A stretch of DNA of 64,000 bases, taken from JACVRW01 sp963827065 (GTDB lineage: Bacteria; Actinomycetota; Thermoleophilia; Solirubrobacterales; Thermoleophilaceae). Location: positions 124,001 through 188,000 of the forward strand of contig CAWGZM010000007.1 in NCBI GenBank assembly GCA_963827065.1, written 5' to 3'. The notes beneath the pieces are model-generated. The model was not told the DNA's origin, did no database searches, and saw only the letters and a list, made by a program, of their open reading frames with translations. A program made the position numbers and the translations under genes. Shown here piece after piece: positions 42,656 to 50,972 of the stretch; the stretch's first letter is position 1, and the number at the start of each line of letters is the position of its first letter.

Positions 42656-44925
42656 GCCGCGTCCGCGCGCGCGTCGAGGGAACCGTCCAGGGGGTCGGCT
42701 TCCGCCCGCATGTCTACCGGCTGGCCGGCGAGCTCGGCGTGGCGGGCCATGTCCTGAACGACGCGCGCGGCGTGGTGGTCGAGGTCGAGGCCGCCCCCGA
42801 GACGGTGGATCGCTTCCTCGCGCGGCTGGTGGCTGAGGCGCCGCCGCTGGCGCGCGTCGAGCGCGTGGTCGCGGAGCCTGTACGCGAGACTGGCCAGCTG
42901 GGCTTCGCGATTCGCGCGAGCCCGCGCGGCGGCGAGCCGCGGGCTGCAGTGACGCCCGACAGCGGCACCTGCGCGGACTGCCTCGCCGAGCTCTTCGATC
43001 CCGCGGACCGGCGCTTTCGCTACCCGTTCATTAACTGCACGAACTGCGGCCCGCGCTTCACGATCGTCCGTGACATTCCCTATGACCGGCCGAACACGAC
43101 GATGGCCGGCTTCGCGATGTGCCCGGTCTGCCGGGGCGAATACGACGACCCGGCGGACCGCCGCTTCCACGCCCAACCGAACGCGTGCCCGGCCTGCGGG
43201 CCCTCGCTGCGGCTGCTGCCGGCCGTCGCCGATCCGCTCGCCGGCGCCGTCCAGGCGCTGCTCGAAGGCGCCATCGTCGCCGTCAAGGGGCTCGGCGGCT
43301 TCCATCTGGCCTGCCTTGCTGCCGACGAGCGGGCTGTCGCGCGGCTGCGCGCGCGCAAGCACCGCGAGGACAAGCCGTTCGCGCTCATGGCGCGCGACCT
43401 GGCCTCCGCCCGCCTCCTCGTCGAGCTCGACGAGACGTCCGAGGAGCTGCTGCTCTCGCGCGAGCGCCCGATCGTCCTTGCTGCGCGCCGGCCGGACGCC
43501 GCGGTTGCATGGTCCGTGGCGCCCGCCTCGCGCGAGCTCGGGGTGATGCTGCCCTACTCGCCGCTCCACCACCTGCTGCTGGCCGACGCCGGGCAGCCGC
43601 TTGTGATGACGAGCGGCAACGTCTCGGACGAGCCGATCGCCTACCGGGACGAGGACGCTCAGGAGCGGCTCTCCGGCATCGCGGACGTGTTCCTGCTGCA
43701 CGACCGCCCGATCGAGACGCGCACGGACGATTCGGTGGTCCGTGTGGCGGCGGGCCGCCCGCAGCCGCTGCGCAGGTCGCGCGGCTACGTGCCGGGCGAG
43801 CTGGCGCTCCCCGTCGCGGTGGCGGCACCGCTGCTGGCGTGCGGCGCGGAGCTCAAGAACACCTTTGCTGTGGCGAAGGGCGGGCGCGCATGGGTGGGCC
43901 ACCACATCGGCGACCTGAAGAACTGGGAGACGCTCAGCTCCTTCACGGAGGGAATCGCCCACTTCCAGCGGCTGTTCGCGGTCGAGCCGGCCGTGGTCGC
44001 CCACGATCTCCACCCCGACTACCTCTCCACGAAGTACGCGAGCGAGCTCACCGGAGTGCGCCTCGTCGGGGTTCAGCACCATCACGCGCATCTGGCGGCC
44101 TGCCTCGCGGAGCACGGCGAGACCGGCCCGGCCGTGGGGGCGATCTACGACGGCACGGGCTACGGCGGCGACGGGACGGTCTGGGGCGGCGAGCTCCTGC
44201 TCGGTGACCTCCAGGGATGCGAGCGCGCCGGGCTGCTGTCGCCGGTGCGGCTGCCGGGCGGCGAAGCGGCGGTCAGGCAGCCCTGGCGGATGGCGTGCGC
44301 CTGGCTGTGCGAGGCGCTCGGCGACGCCCCGGAGCTCCCGCCGGGCCTCGACGGTCTGGTCGAGCCGGCGGCCTGGGAGCAGGTGTGCGAGCTCGCGCGC
44401 ACGGGGGTCGCCTCGCCGCTGACGACGAGCATGGGCCGGCTCTTCGACGCGGTCGCCGCCCTGTGCGGAGTACGCGCCGAGGTCAACTACGAGGGGCAGG
44501 CGGCGATCGAGCTCGAGGCCTGCTGCGATCCGGCCGAGCGTGGCGCCTACTCGCTGGACAGCCTCGACGACGGGTCCGGGCCGCTCGTCATGGACGCTCG
44601 CCCGGCCGTGCTCGAGGCCGCCTCGGACCTGACCTCTGGAGCACCCGTGCCCGCGGTGGCCGCGCGCTTCCACAACGCCGTCGCCTACGCGACGGCGGAC
44701 GCGTGCGCGCGGATCGCGTCTCGCGAGGGGACCGAGACGGTCGTGCTGTCGGGCGGCGTCTTCCAGAACCGCCGCCTCCTCGAAGGCGCGAGCGCGCTGC
44801 TCGAAGAGGCCGGCCTGCGCGTCCTGCTGCCCGAGTTGCTGCCGCCGAACGACGGCGGCATCGCGTACGGCCAGCTCGCCGTGGCGGCCGCACGGCTCGC
44901 CGCGGAGGGGGAGAGCGATGCCTGA
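42652..44925 (+). CDS. hypF: Carbamoyltransferase HypF
   Basis: 757 residues. Domains in order: acylphosphatase-like (VEGTVQGVGFRPHVYRLA), two zinc fingers (CADC...CTNC and CPVC...CPAC), YrdC-like, and Kae1/carbamoyltransferase-like (VQHHHAHLAACLAEHG, VLSGGVFQNRRLLEG). It makes carbamoyl-AMP from carbamoyl phosphate and loads HypE. Starts at TTG overlapping the SIS stop. Confidence 0.96.
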   Translation: MSRVRARVEGTVQGVGFRPHVYRLAGELGVAGHVLNDARGVVVEVEAAPETVDRFLARLVAEAPPLARVERVVAEPVRETGQLGFAIRASPRGGEPRAAVTPDSGTCADCLAELFDPADRRFRYPFINCTNCGPRFTIVRDIPYDRPNTTMAGFAMCPVCRGEYDDPADRRFHAQPNACPACGPSLRLLPAVADPLAGAVQALLEGAIVAVKGLGGFHLACLAADERAVARLRARKHREDKPFALMARDLASARLLVELDETSEELLLSRERPIVLAARRPDAAVAWSVAPASRELGVMLPYSPLHHLLLADAGQPLVMTSGNVSDEPIAYRDEDAQERLSGIADVFLLHDRPIETRTDDSVVRVAAGRPQPLRRSRGYVPGELALPVAVAAPLLACGAELKNTFAVAKGGRAWVGHHIGDLKNWETLSSFTEGIAHFQRLFAVEPAVVAHDLHPDYLSTKYASELTGVRLVGVQHHHAHLAACLAEHGETGPAVGAIYDGTGYGGDGTVWGGELLLGDLQGCERAGLLSPVRLPGGEAAVRQPWRMACAWLCEALGDAPELPPGLDGLVEPAAWEQVCELARTGVASPLTTSMGRLFDAVAALCGVRAEVNYEGQAAIELEACCDPAERGAYSLDSLDDGSGPLVMDARPAVLEAASDLTSGAPVPAVAARFHNAVAYATADACARIASREGTETVVLSGGVFQNRRLLEGASALLEEAGLRVLLPELLPPNDGGIAYGQLAVAAARLAAEGESDA

Positions 44926-45208
44926 TCCGGCCGCGATCCTCGCCGAGCGCGTCTTCGCCGGCGGGCGCTCGAAGCCGTTCGCGGAGCTCACGCGTGCGGA
45001 GGTCGAGGAGCGCGCCGACGAGCTGCGCAGCACGGTCGGATGGGGCCCGACCGCGCGGGTGGCCGCCGTCGCGACGGCCTGGCGCGAGCTGGCCCGGCTG
45101 ATGACGGAGCGGGGAGCGACGACCGTCGCTGAGCTCGACCGCGAGGACGTCGCCGCGCGCGCCGAGAAGCTCTGGGTCGTGCCGCCCGGCGGCAGCCTGC
45201 TGCGCTAG
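44918..45208 (+). CDS. Small hypothetical protein at end of hydrogenase operon
   Basis: 96 residues, helical, no cysteines: LAERVFAGGRSKPFAELTRA, VGWGPTARVAAVATAWRELA. Overlaps hypF by 8 bases, so probably translated with it. No family recognised. Converges with the SDR gene, 7 bp apart. Confidence 0.65.
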   Translation: MPDPAAILAERVFAGGRSKPFAELTRAEVEERADELRSTVGWGPTARVAAVATAWRELARLMTERGATTVAELDREDVAARAEKLWVVPPGGSLLR

Positions 45209-45215
45209 CGGCCCG

Positions 45216-45908
45216 TCAGGTCCCCTGGTGGATCGGCCGGATCAGGATCTCGTTCACGTCCACGTGCGGTGGCTGGGTGAGCGCGAACATCACCGCGCGG
45301 GCGATGTCGTCCGGCTCGAGCGCGTTCGATACCGGGTTGTCGAAGAAGGGGGTGTCGACCATGCCCGGCTCGATCAGCGTGACCTTGATGTCGGTCTCGG
45401 CGACCTCGGCGCGCAGGGCCTCGCCCATCGCCGTCACGGCGTGCTTGGTGGCCGAGTAGAGCGAGCCCGGCAGCGCGCGGCGGCCGGCGATCGAGCTCGT
45501 CAGCAGCAGATGGCCGCGGTTGTGCCTGCGGAAGTGGCCCAGTGAGGCCCGAATCGAGAGCGCCGCACCGAACACGTTCGTGTCGATCATCGACTTCCAG
45601 TGCTCGACCGACTCCTCGAGGAAGCCGCGCTTCGCTCCGAAGCCGGCGTTCGCGAAGTAGGCGTCCATGCGCCCGAACTCTTCGAGCGTGCGCGCCACGA
45701 GCGCCTGCTGGTCGTCCCAGCTCGTGACGTCGCAGCGCACGGCGAGCGCCCTCCCGGCGCCCCCGAGCTCGTCGCGCAGCGCCTCGAGCTTGTCCTCGGA
45801 TCTCGCGCCGAGGGTCACCCGGTAGCCGAACTCCACCGCGCGCCTGGCGGTGGCGGCGCCGATACCGGTGCTGGCGCCAGTGATGACGAGAACGGGGTCT
45901 TCAGACAT
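45216..45908 (-). CDS. Short-chain dehydrogenase/reductase
   Basis: 230 residues, classical SDR. NAD(P)-binding ITGASTGIGAATARRAVE, NAG motif YFANAGFGAK, catalytic Ser in LLTSSIAGRRA and YSATKHAV (Tyr/Lys). Substrate unknown. Divergent from the tocopherol-cyclase-like gene; only 24 bp separate the start codons. Confidence 0.92.
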   Translation of the reverse strand: MSEDPVLVITGASTGIGAATARRAVEFGYRVTLGARSEDKLEALRDELGGAGRALAVRCDVTSWDDQQALVARTLEEFGRMDAYFANAGFGAKRGFLEESVEHWKSMIDTNVFGAALSIRASLGHFRRHNRGHLLLTSSIAGRRALPGSLYSATKHAVTAMGEALRAEVAETDIKVTLIEPGMVDTPFFDNPVSNALEPDDIARAVMFALTQPPHVDVNEILIRPIHQGT

Positions 45909-45914
45909 GGGGCG

Positions 45915-45924
45915 GTTCTAGCAT
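45915..45924. promoter_or_regulatory. Overlapping divergent -10 boxes
   Basis: TAGCAT (45919-45924) lies 8 bases before the rightward GTG. TAGAAC (complement of 45915-45920) lies 6 bases before the SDR ATG; its last base departs from TANNNT. The two share the central TA. Confidence 0.4.
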
Positions 45925-45932
45925 GCCCGTCC

Positions 45933-46901
45933 GTGACCGCGGTCGACCCCATCGGCGCGCGCTTCGCCGAGCTGCCGGAAAAGGCGGGCCACTACGAGAG
46001 CTTCTACCTGAAGCTGTGCCATCCGACGGAGCCGCTCGGCGCCTGGATCCGCTACACGGTGCACAAGCGGCCCGGCGCCCTCGCGACCGGCTCGGTCTGG
46101 TTCACCCTCTTTCAGCCCGAGGGGCCGCGCGCGGCGAAGCTGACGGTCGCGGCTCCGGGCTCACAGGGTGATGACTGGATCAGCGTGGGGGAGGCGCGGC
46201 TCGGCGCGGGCGAGGCCGCCGGCTCGATCGCCGGCGAGGCCGAGTGGGAGCTCCTCTTCGGGGGCGGCGAGGAAGCGCTCCTCCACCTGCCGCGGGAGTG
46301 GATGTACCGCGCGCGGCTACCGCGCACGAAGGTGCTCTCACCGCTGCCGGCCACAGGCTTCGACGGGCGCCTTTCGGTCGATGGGCGCGAGCTCCCGGTG
46401 GACGGCTGGCGCGGCATGGTCGGGCACAACTGGGGCGCCCAGCACGCCGAGCGCTGGATCTGGCTACACGGAATCACGGAGGAGGGCGACTGGCTCGACG
46501 CCGCGCTCGGCCGCGTCAAGGTCGGCCCGTTCACGACCCCGTGGATCGCGAACGGCGCCCTGAGCCTGGCCGGCGAGCGTCACCGGCTCGGCGGCCCCGG
46601 CCGCCGCCTCGAGGTCGACGAGTCGCCGGACAGCTGCGCCTTCCAGCTCTCCGGACGGGGCCTACGAGTGCGCGGCTCGGTGTCGGCCCCGCGTGAGCGC
46701 TTCGTTGGCTGGCTCTACGCGGACCCTGACGGCGGCCAGCACAACGTCGTCAACTGCTCGATCGCAGACATGAGCCTCGTGGTCGAGCGGACGGGCGACG
46801 GCCGCCGCTGGGAGCTGACAATCCCGGGTGGCGCGGCCTACGAGCTCGGTATGCGCGAGCGCGACCACGGCATCGCTATCCAGCCTTACCCGGACGGGTG
46901 A
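45933..46901 (+). CDS. Tocopherol cyclase/AttH-like lipocalin-fold protein
   Basis: 322 residues, soluble, beta-rich. GHYESFYLKLCHPTEPLGAW, RGMVGHNWGAQHAERWIWLH and FVGWLYADPDGGQHNVVNCS fit the CrtC/AttH/tocopherol-cyclase-like group that binds or modifies hydrophobic molecules. Substrate unknown. Its stop overlaps the SRPBCC gene (GTGA), so the two probably act on the same lipid-like ligand. Confidence 0.72.
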   Translation: MTAVDPIGARFAELPEKAGHYESFYLKLCHPTEPLGAWIRYTVHKRPGALATGSVWFTLFQPEGPRAAKLTVAAPGSQGDDWISVGEARLGAGEAAGSIAGEAEWELLFGGGEEALLHLPREWMYRARLPRTKVLSPLPATGFDGRLSVDGRELPVDGWRGMVGHNWGAQHAERWIWLHGITEEGDWLDAALGRVKVGPFTTPWIANGALSLAGERHRLGGPGRRLEVDESPDSCAFQLSGRGLRVRGSVSAPRERFVGWLYADPDGGQHNVVNCSIADMSLVVERTGDGRRWELTIPGGAAYELGMRERDHGIAIQPYPDG

Positions 46902-47347
46902 GGGCCGTCGCCGAGATCGTCGTCGACCGGCCGCTCGAGGTGGTCTGGCGCTGGGCCGCCGATCCGCGCAACTGGGAGAACTGGCTCGACGGCGTGCGCG
47001 AGGTCCGCGTCGAGGGCAGGCTCGTCGAGGGTGGCCGGATCGCGAGCCGCTACGAGTACGGCGGCCAGTTGCACGACTTCGTGTACGAGATCGTTGTCCG
47101 CGATCCGCCGCGGCGCCAGCTGGTGCGCTCGCTCGAGGGCCCCTTCCCGTTCGAATCGGACCTCGAGCTGAGCGAGCACGCCCGCGGCACGCGCGTCCGC
47201 CAGGCCGTCGACGCAGGCCCGGACAGCCGCTTCACCGCCTTCCTGTTCAAGGTCGCGGGCCCGCTGCTGCGGCAAGCGCTGCAGCGCCGCATGCGGGCGC
47301 AGCTCCGGCGCCTCAAGGAGGCAATCGAGCTGACCGGCGTGCGCTGA
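46898..47347 (+). CDS. SRPBCC (polyketide cyclase-like) protein
   Basis: 149 residues. VAEIVVDRPLEVVWRWAADP and NWENWLDGVREVRVEG are the family start. Hydrophobic-ligand pocket expected; ligand unknown. Coupled to the preceding gene and converging on pdxH. Confidence 0.82.
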   Translation: MRAVAEIVVDRPLEVVWRWAADPRNWENWLDGVREVRVEGRLVEGGRIASRYEYGGQLHDFVYEIVVRDPPRRQLVRSLEGPFPFESDLELSEHARGTRVRQAVDAGPDSRFTAFLFKVAGPLLRQALQRRMRAQLRRLKEAIELTGVR

Positions 47348-47350
47348 GCC

Positions 47351-47968
47351 TCAGGGGGCGAGCCGCTCGACCGCCCAGCCGCCGCTTCCGTCCGGCTCGA
47401 AGCTGAAGCGATCGTGGAGCCGGTCGGGGCGGTGCTGCCAGAACTCCCAGGCGGCGGGGACGAGCCGGTAGCCGCCCCAGTCCTCGCGCACGGGTATCTC
47501 GGCGCCCTCGTGCTCCTCCGCGAGCTCGGCGACGCGCCGCTCGAGCCAGGCGCGATCCGGCACGGCGCGACTCTGCGGCGACGCCAGCGCGCTCAGCTGG
47601 CTCGCGCGTGAGCGGCTCTGGGCATAGGCGATGGACTCCTCGCGCCCCACGCGTTCGACCTCGCCCTCGATCCGCACCTGCCGGCCGAGCCCGGGCCAGT
47701 TGAAGAGGAGCGCCGCACGCGGGTTCACGTCGAGCTCGCCCGCCTTGCGGCTGCCGTAGTTCGTGAAGAAGGTGATTCCGCGCTTGTCGTACGCCTTCAT
47801 CAGCACCATGCGGGCCGACGGCGCCCCGTCCGCGCTCGCCGTCGCGAGGGCGACCGCGTTGGCTTCGAAGCCGACGTCGCGCTCCGCCTCCTCGAACCAG
47901 CGCCCGAACAGGACGAGCGGGTCGGGATCGAGGTCGCCCTCGTCGAAGGGTCGGTCCGGCTCTGGCAT
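47351..47968 (-). CDS. pdxH: Pyridoxamine/pyridoxine 5'-phosphate oxidase
   Basis: 205 residues. FMN enzyme making pyridoxal 5'-phosphate. SARMVLMKAYDKRGITFFTN, GRQVRIEGEVERV, YAQSRSRASQLSALASPQS and the C-terminal EFWQHRPDRLHDRF are diagnostic; it ends RLAP. Full length. Confidence 0.95.
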   Translation of the reverse strand: MPEPDRPFDEGDLDPDPLVLFGRWFEEAERDVGFEANAVALATASADGAPSARMVLMKAYDKRGITFFTNYGSRKAGELDVNPRAALLFNWPGLGRQVRIEGEVERVGREESIAYAQSRSRASQLSALASPQSRAVPDRAWLERRVAELAEEHEGAEIPVREDWGGYRLVPAAWEFWQHRPDRLHDRFSFEPDGSGGWAVERLAP

Positions 47969-47989
47969 GGGACCGGGAAGCTAGCGTGC

Positions 47990-48685
47990 TCAGAGCCCGC
48001 CGCACACGCGTGGCACGGTCACGGCCTGCCTGGCGCGCAGGCCGCCCTCGCCTGCCCGGCCCGCGACCCGGCAGAAGGCGTAGCGGCCGGATGAGAAGTC
48101 GATCCGCACCCGGTAGGGGTGTCCGATCGCGCCCGCCTCGCTCTGCGCGTAGGCCTCCCGCTCGCCGCCCTGCGAGCCCCCGAAGCGCGCGGTCACCGCG
48201 AGGCACGAATAGGAACCGGCCTGCTTCGAGAGGTCCTGATCGGCGCCGCGTCCGGACACCGTGCGCGGGAACGGCTCACAGGTCACGTCGCGGATCGGGC
48301 CGTCGAGCTCGCCAGCCGCGGCGCGCCCGCGGGCGTCGGCCAGCACCGACGCGCCCACTGCCGTGACGAGTCGCTCGCGGCCGGCGACGCTGTCGGGCGC
48401 GGCCGGCCCGCTCGCGAAGCGCGGCTGCTGTTGCCGGCGCAGAGCCGCCTCGCGCGCCGCGCGCTCGCGTGCGATGCGCTGCTCCTCCGAGCGTGCCTGC
48501 TCCTGCTTGGAGTCCTCGATGCCGGGCCGCAGCGCGACGCCGACGGCGATCAGCACGATTGGGAGCAGGAGGACGGCGACCTTGCCGGGTCCGGGGAGGC
48601 GCCGCCATATCCAGGCCGGGAGGTCGATGATGCCCGGAAGCGGGTCATAGCGGTCGGCGGGTGCGGGGGCGGACCTCTTGTCCAC
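47990..48685 (-). CDS. Single-pass membrane protein, extracytoplasmic C-terminus
   Basis: 231 residues from the GTG at 48685. A short cytosolic N-terminus, one transmembrane segment (KVAVLLLPIVLIAVGVALR), a charged coiled-coil-like linker, then a domain with four cysteines (DVTCEPFP, SYSCLAVTARF, YAFCRVAG, VPRVCGG) that could pair as disulfides. Function unknown. Divergent from the MarR gene, sharing its promoter. Confidence 0.65.
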   Translation of the reverse strand: MDKRSAPAPADRYDPLPGIIDLPAWIWRRLPGPGKVAVLLLPIVLIAVGVALRPGIEDSKQEQARSEEQRIARERAAREAALRRQQQPRFASGPAAPDSVAGRERLVTAVGASVLADARGRAAAGELDGPIRDVTCEPFPRTVSGRGADQDLSKQAGSYSCLAVTARFGGSQGGEREAYAQSEAGAIGHPYRVRIDFSSGRYAFCRVAGRAGEGGLRARQAVTVPRVCGGL

Positions 48686-48691
48686 CCGCTG

Positions 48692-48716
48692 TACGATACA
48701 TGCATGAGTCATGCAT
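48692..48716. promoter_or_regulatory. Bidirectional promoter and MarR operator
   Basis: TACGAT (48692-48697, rightward, 6 bases before the MarR ATG) and TATCGT (complement of 48693-48698, leftward, 7 bases before the divergent GTG) almost coincide. ATGCATGA-G-TCATGCAT (48700-48716) is a perfect palindrome spanning the MarR start codon and predicted transcription start, a likely autoregulatory operator. Confidence 0.65.
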
Positions 48717-49282
48717 ACGTCGAGGGGCGCGCTGCCGTCATCGACGGGGAGGCGGCGCGCGAGGCGAACCTGCTGGGCGCGATCTCGCTCGCGGTGGCCG
48801 AGCGCAGTGACGACGCGGCTCGGCTCGCCGCGGCACACGGGGGAGCCGCGCCGGCGGCGCTCGTGGCCCTCGACACCTTCCTCGACGGGTCCTCGCTCGA
48901 CGTCATGCGGCGTCCGCTCGGGCTGAGCCACTCGGCCGCTGTGCGGCTCGCGGACCGGCTGGCGGAGGCGGGCCTCGTGCGGCGCGAGCCCGGCTCGGAC
49001 GCGCGCTCCGTGTCGATCAGGCTCACGGCCGAGGGGGCGCGACTGGTGAAGCGGATCCGGGCTGCGCGCGAGTCGGCGCTCGAGGCGGTGCTGGCGCCGC
49101 TCTCGGCGGGCGAGCGCGCCGAGCTCGCGCGCCTGCACGAAAAGCTGCTCGCCGGCATCACCGGCGGCCGCAGCGACGCCGGTCACATCTGCCGGATGTG
49201 CGACGCCGAGGCCTGCGGCCACGAGCAGGGGCGCTGCCCGGTCACGCGGGCGGCCGACATCGCCGAGGGCGCCGCGGCCTGA
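48704..49282 (+). CDS. MarR-family regulator with C-terminal cysteine motif
   Basis: 192 residues. Winged HTH at about 45-120 (VMRRPLGLSHSAAVRLADRL, REPGSDARSVSIRLTAEG). The C-terminus has C163-x2-C166-x4-C171-x6-C178 (ICRMCDAEACG, RCPV), suited to zinc binding or thiol redox sensing. With the osmC-type gene next door, a peroxide or electrophile sensor is likely. The ATG at 48704 sits inside the palindromic operator. Confidence 0.88.
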   Translation: MSHAYVEGRAAVIDGEAAREANLLGAISLAVAERSDDAARLAAAHGGAAPAALVALDTFLDGSSLDVMRRPLGLSHSAAVRLADRLAEAGLVRREPGSDARSVSIRLTAEGARLVKRIRAARESALEAVLAPLSAGERAELARLHEKLLAGITGGRSDAGHICRMCDAEACGHEQGRCPVTRAADIAEGAAA

Positions 49283-49343
49283 GGACCGTCGCAGTCTCGG
49301 ATCGGCGATCCTTTCGCCTCAACCGCGAACAGGGAGGACGGAC

Positions 49344-49775
49344 ATGCCGAAGAGGACGGCCAACGCACGCTGGGAGGGATCGCTGACCGAGGGCAGCGGG
49401 ACCATGCGCATGGCAAGCGGCGCCTACGAGGGCCCCTACTCGTTCCAGTCGCGCTTCCAGGAGGGCGACGGGACGAACCCCGAGGAGCTGATCGCCGCAG
49501 CGCACGCGGGCTGTTTCTCGATGGCGCTGTCCGGCGAGCTCGGCAGGGCGGGACACGACCTGGAGAGCGTCGAGACCGAGGCCGTCGTCCACCTCGAGAA
49601 GGAGGGCGAGGGCTTTGCGATCAAGCGGATCGAACTGCGGACGCGCGCGCGTGTGCCGGGCATCTCGGATGAGGAGTTCCAGGAGGTCGCCGAGGGCGCG
49701 AAGAAGGGCTGCCCTGTCTCACAGGCATTGGCGGCCGTCGAGTCGATCGAGCTCGACGCGCAGTTGGTCCAGTAG
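49344..49775 (+). CDS. OsmC/Ohr-family peroxiredoxin-like protein
   Basis: 143 residues. The two redox cysteines are in AAHAGCFSMALSGEL and KKGCPVSQAL. OsmC proteins reduce organic hydroperoxides with thiol cofactors. GGGAGGA ribosome site before the ATG. It lies just downstream of the cysteine-containing MarR gene, a typical sensor/effector pairing. Confidence 0.93.
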   Translation: MPKRTANARWEGSLTEGSGTMRMASGAYEGPYSFQSRFQEGDGTNPEELIAAAHAGCFSMALSGELGRAGHDLESVETEAVVHLEKEGEGFAIKRIELRTRARVPGISDEEFQEVAEGAKKGCPVSQALAAVESIELDAQLVQ

Positions 49776-49781
49776 CCGCGT

Positions 49782-50825
49782 CTAGGCGGCGGCCGCCGCG
49801 CTACGCCTGCGGCGCGCGACTTCCTCGCGGACGAGCGGCGCGACGCGCGTGCCGAACAGCTCCATCGAGCGCAGCACGTCGGCGTGGGCGACCGCGCCGA
49901 CGCTCATCTGCCCGATGTAGCGCGTGTTCCCGAACAGCTCGTGCTCGAGCAGGATCTTCTCGGCCACCTGCTCGGGCGTCCCGACCGCGAGTGCGCCGCG
50001 CGGCGAGCGCAGCCCCTCGTACTCGCGCCGCCCGGACGGCGGCCAGCCGCGCTCGCGCCCGATCCGGTTCATCATCTGGAGGTAGGGGGCGGCGAAGGCG
50101 GAATCGGCTTGCTCGAGCGTCTCGCCGACGAACGCGTGCGTGTTTATGGCAACCGGGAGCGCGTCGGCGTCGTGGCCGGCCTGGCCCGCGGACTCGCGAT
50201 AGAGCTGGACGAGCGGCACGAAACGGTCGACCGTTCCGCCGATGATCGCCACCGTCAGCGGCAACCCGAGGGTTCCGGCACGGACCACGGATCCGGGTGA
50301 GCCGCCCACGGCAACCCAGATCGGCAGCGGATCCTGGACCGGGCGCGGCCATACGACAACGTCCTCCAGCGCCGGCCGGTGGCGGCCGGACCAGCTGACG
50401 CGCACGCTGTCGCGGATCTTGAGCAGCAGCTCGAGCTTCTCTGCGAAAAGGTCGTCGTAGTCATCGAGGTCGTAGCCGAAGAGCGGGAACGACTCGATGA
50501 AGGAGCCGCGGCCCGCCATGATCTCCGCCCGTCCGCCGGAGATCAGGTCGACCTCGGCGAACTCCTGGAAGACGCGCACGGGATCGTCCGAGCTCAGCAC
50601 GGTGACCGCGCTCGAGAGCCGGATCCGCTCGGTGCGCGCCGCGATGGCGGCGAGCGCGACCGCGGGTGCAGAGATCAGGAAGTCCGGCCGGTGATGCTCG
50701 CCGACGGCGAATACGTCGAGGCCCAGCTGGTCCGCCAGCTCAGCCTCCTCGAGGAGCTGCCGCATGCGCTCGTGGGGCTCCACTCCCGACGAGAGATCGG
50801 CAAAGGTGGCGACTCCAAGCTCCAT
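49782..50825 (-). CDS. LLM-class flavin-dependent oxidoreductase
   Basis: 347 residues from the ATG at 50825, which begins MELGVATFADLSSG and is preceded 7 bases away by TAACCT. Barrel motifs: LGLDVFAVGEHHRPDFLISA, EVDLISGGRAEIMAGRGSF, PLPIWVAVGGSPGSV. Likely FMN- or F420-dependent; substrate unknown. Not fused to a lipid-binding domain, unlike the LLM gene at the left end. Confidence 0.9.
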   Translation of the reverse strand: MELGVATFADLSSGVEPHERMRQLLEEAELADQLGLDVFAVGEHHRPDFLISAPAVALAAIAARTERIRLSSAVTVLSSDDPVRVFQEFAEVDLISGGRAEIMAGRGSFIESFPLFGYDLDDYDDLFAEKLELLLKIRDSVRVSWSGRHRPALEDVVVWPRPVQDPLPIWVAVGGSPGSVVRAGTLGLPLTVAIIGGTVDRFVPLVQLYRESAGQAGHDADALPVAINTHAFVGETLEQADSAFAAPYLQMMNRIGRERGWPPSGRREYEGLRSPRGALAVGTPEQVAEKILLEHELFGNTRYIGQMSVGAVAHADVLRSMELFGTRVAPLVREEVARRRRSAAAAA

Positions 50826-50832
50826 GCGGGCG

Positions 50833-50858
50833 AGGTTAGCAGGTGGTTGCACGTGCAA
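50833..50858 (-). promoter_or_regulatory. LLM promoter with palindrome upstream
   Basis: -10 TAACCT (complement of 50833-50838) and, about 8 bases further upstream, the perfect 12-base palindrome TTGCACGTGCAA (50847-50858), which lies over the spacer/-35 region and could be a repressor site. Confidence 0.45.
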
Positions 50859-50972
50859 GTTGTTCATGCGGGCGCCTGAGCTCCAGGTTTACGTAATCCC
50901 CGTTATCGAGCGTTCTTTGCACGGAACCCCCCTAATGCTGCATCGGCCGCCGCTGGGGGCATACTCCACGTC

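Noticed and set aside
48261..48650. ORF overlapping the leftward membrane gene as an alternative gene
   Set aside because: Arg/Ala/Ser-rich shadow; the leftward frame has a transmembrane helix and paired cysteines.
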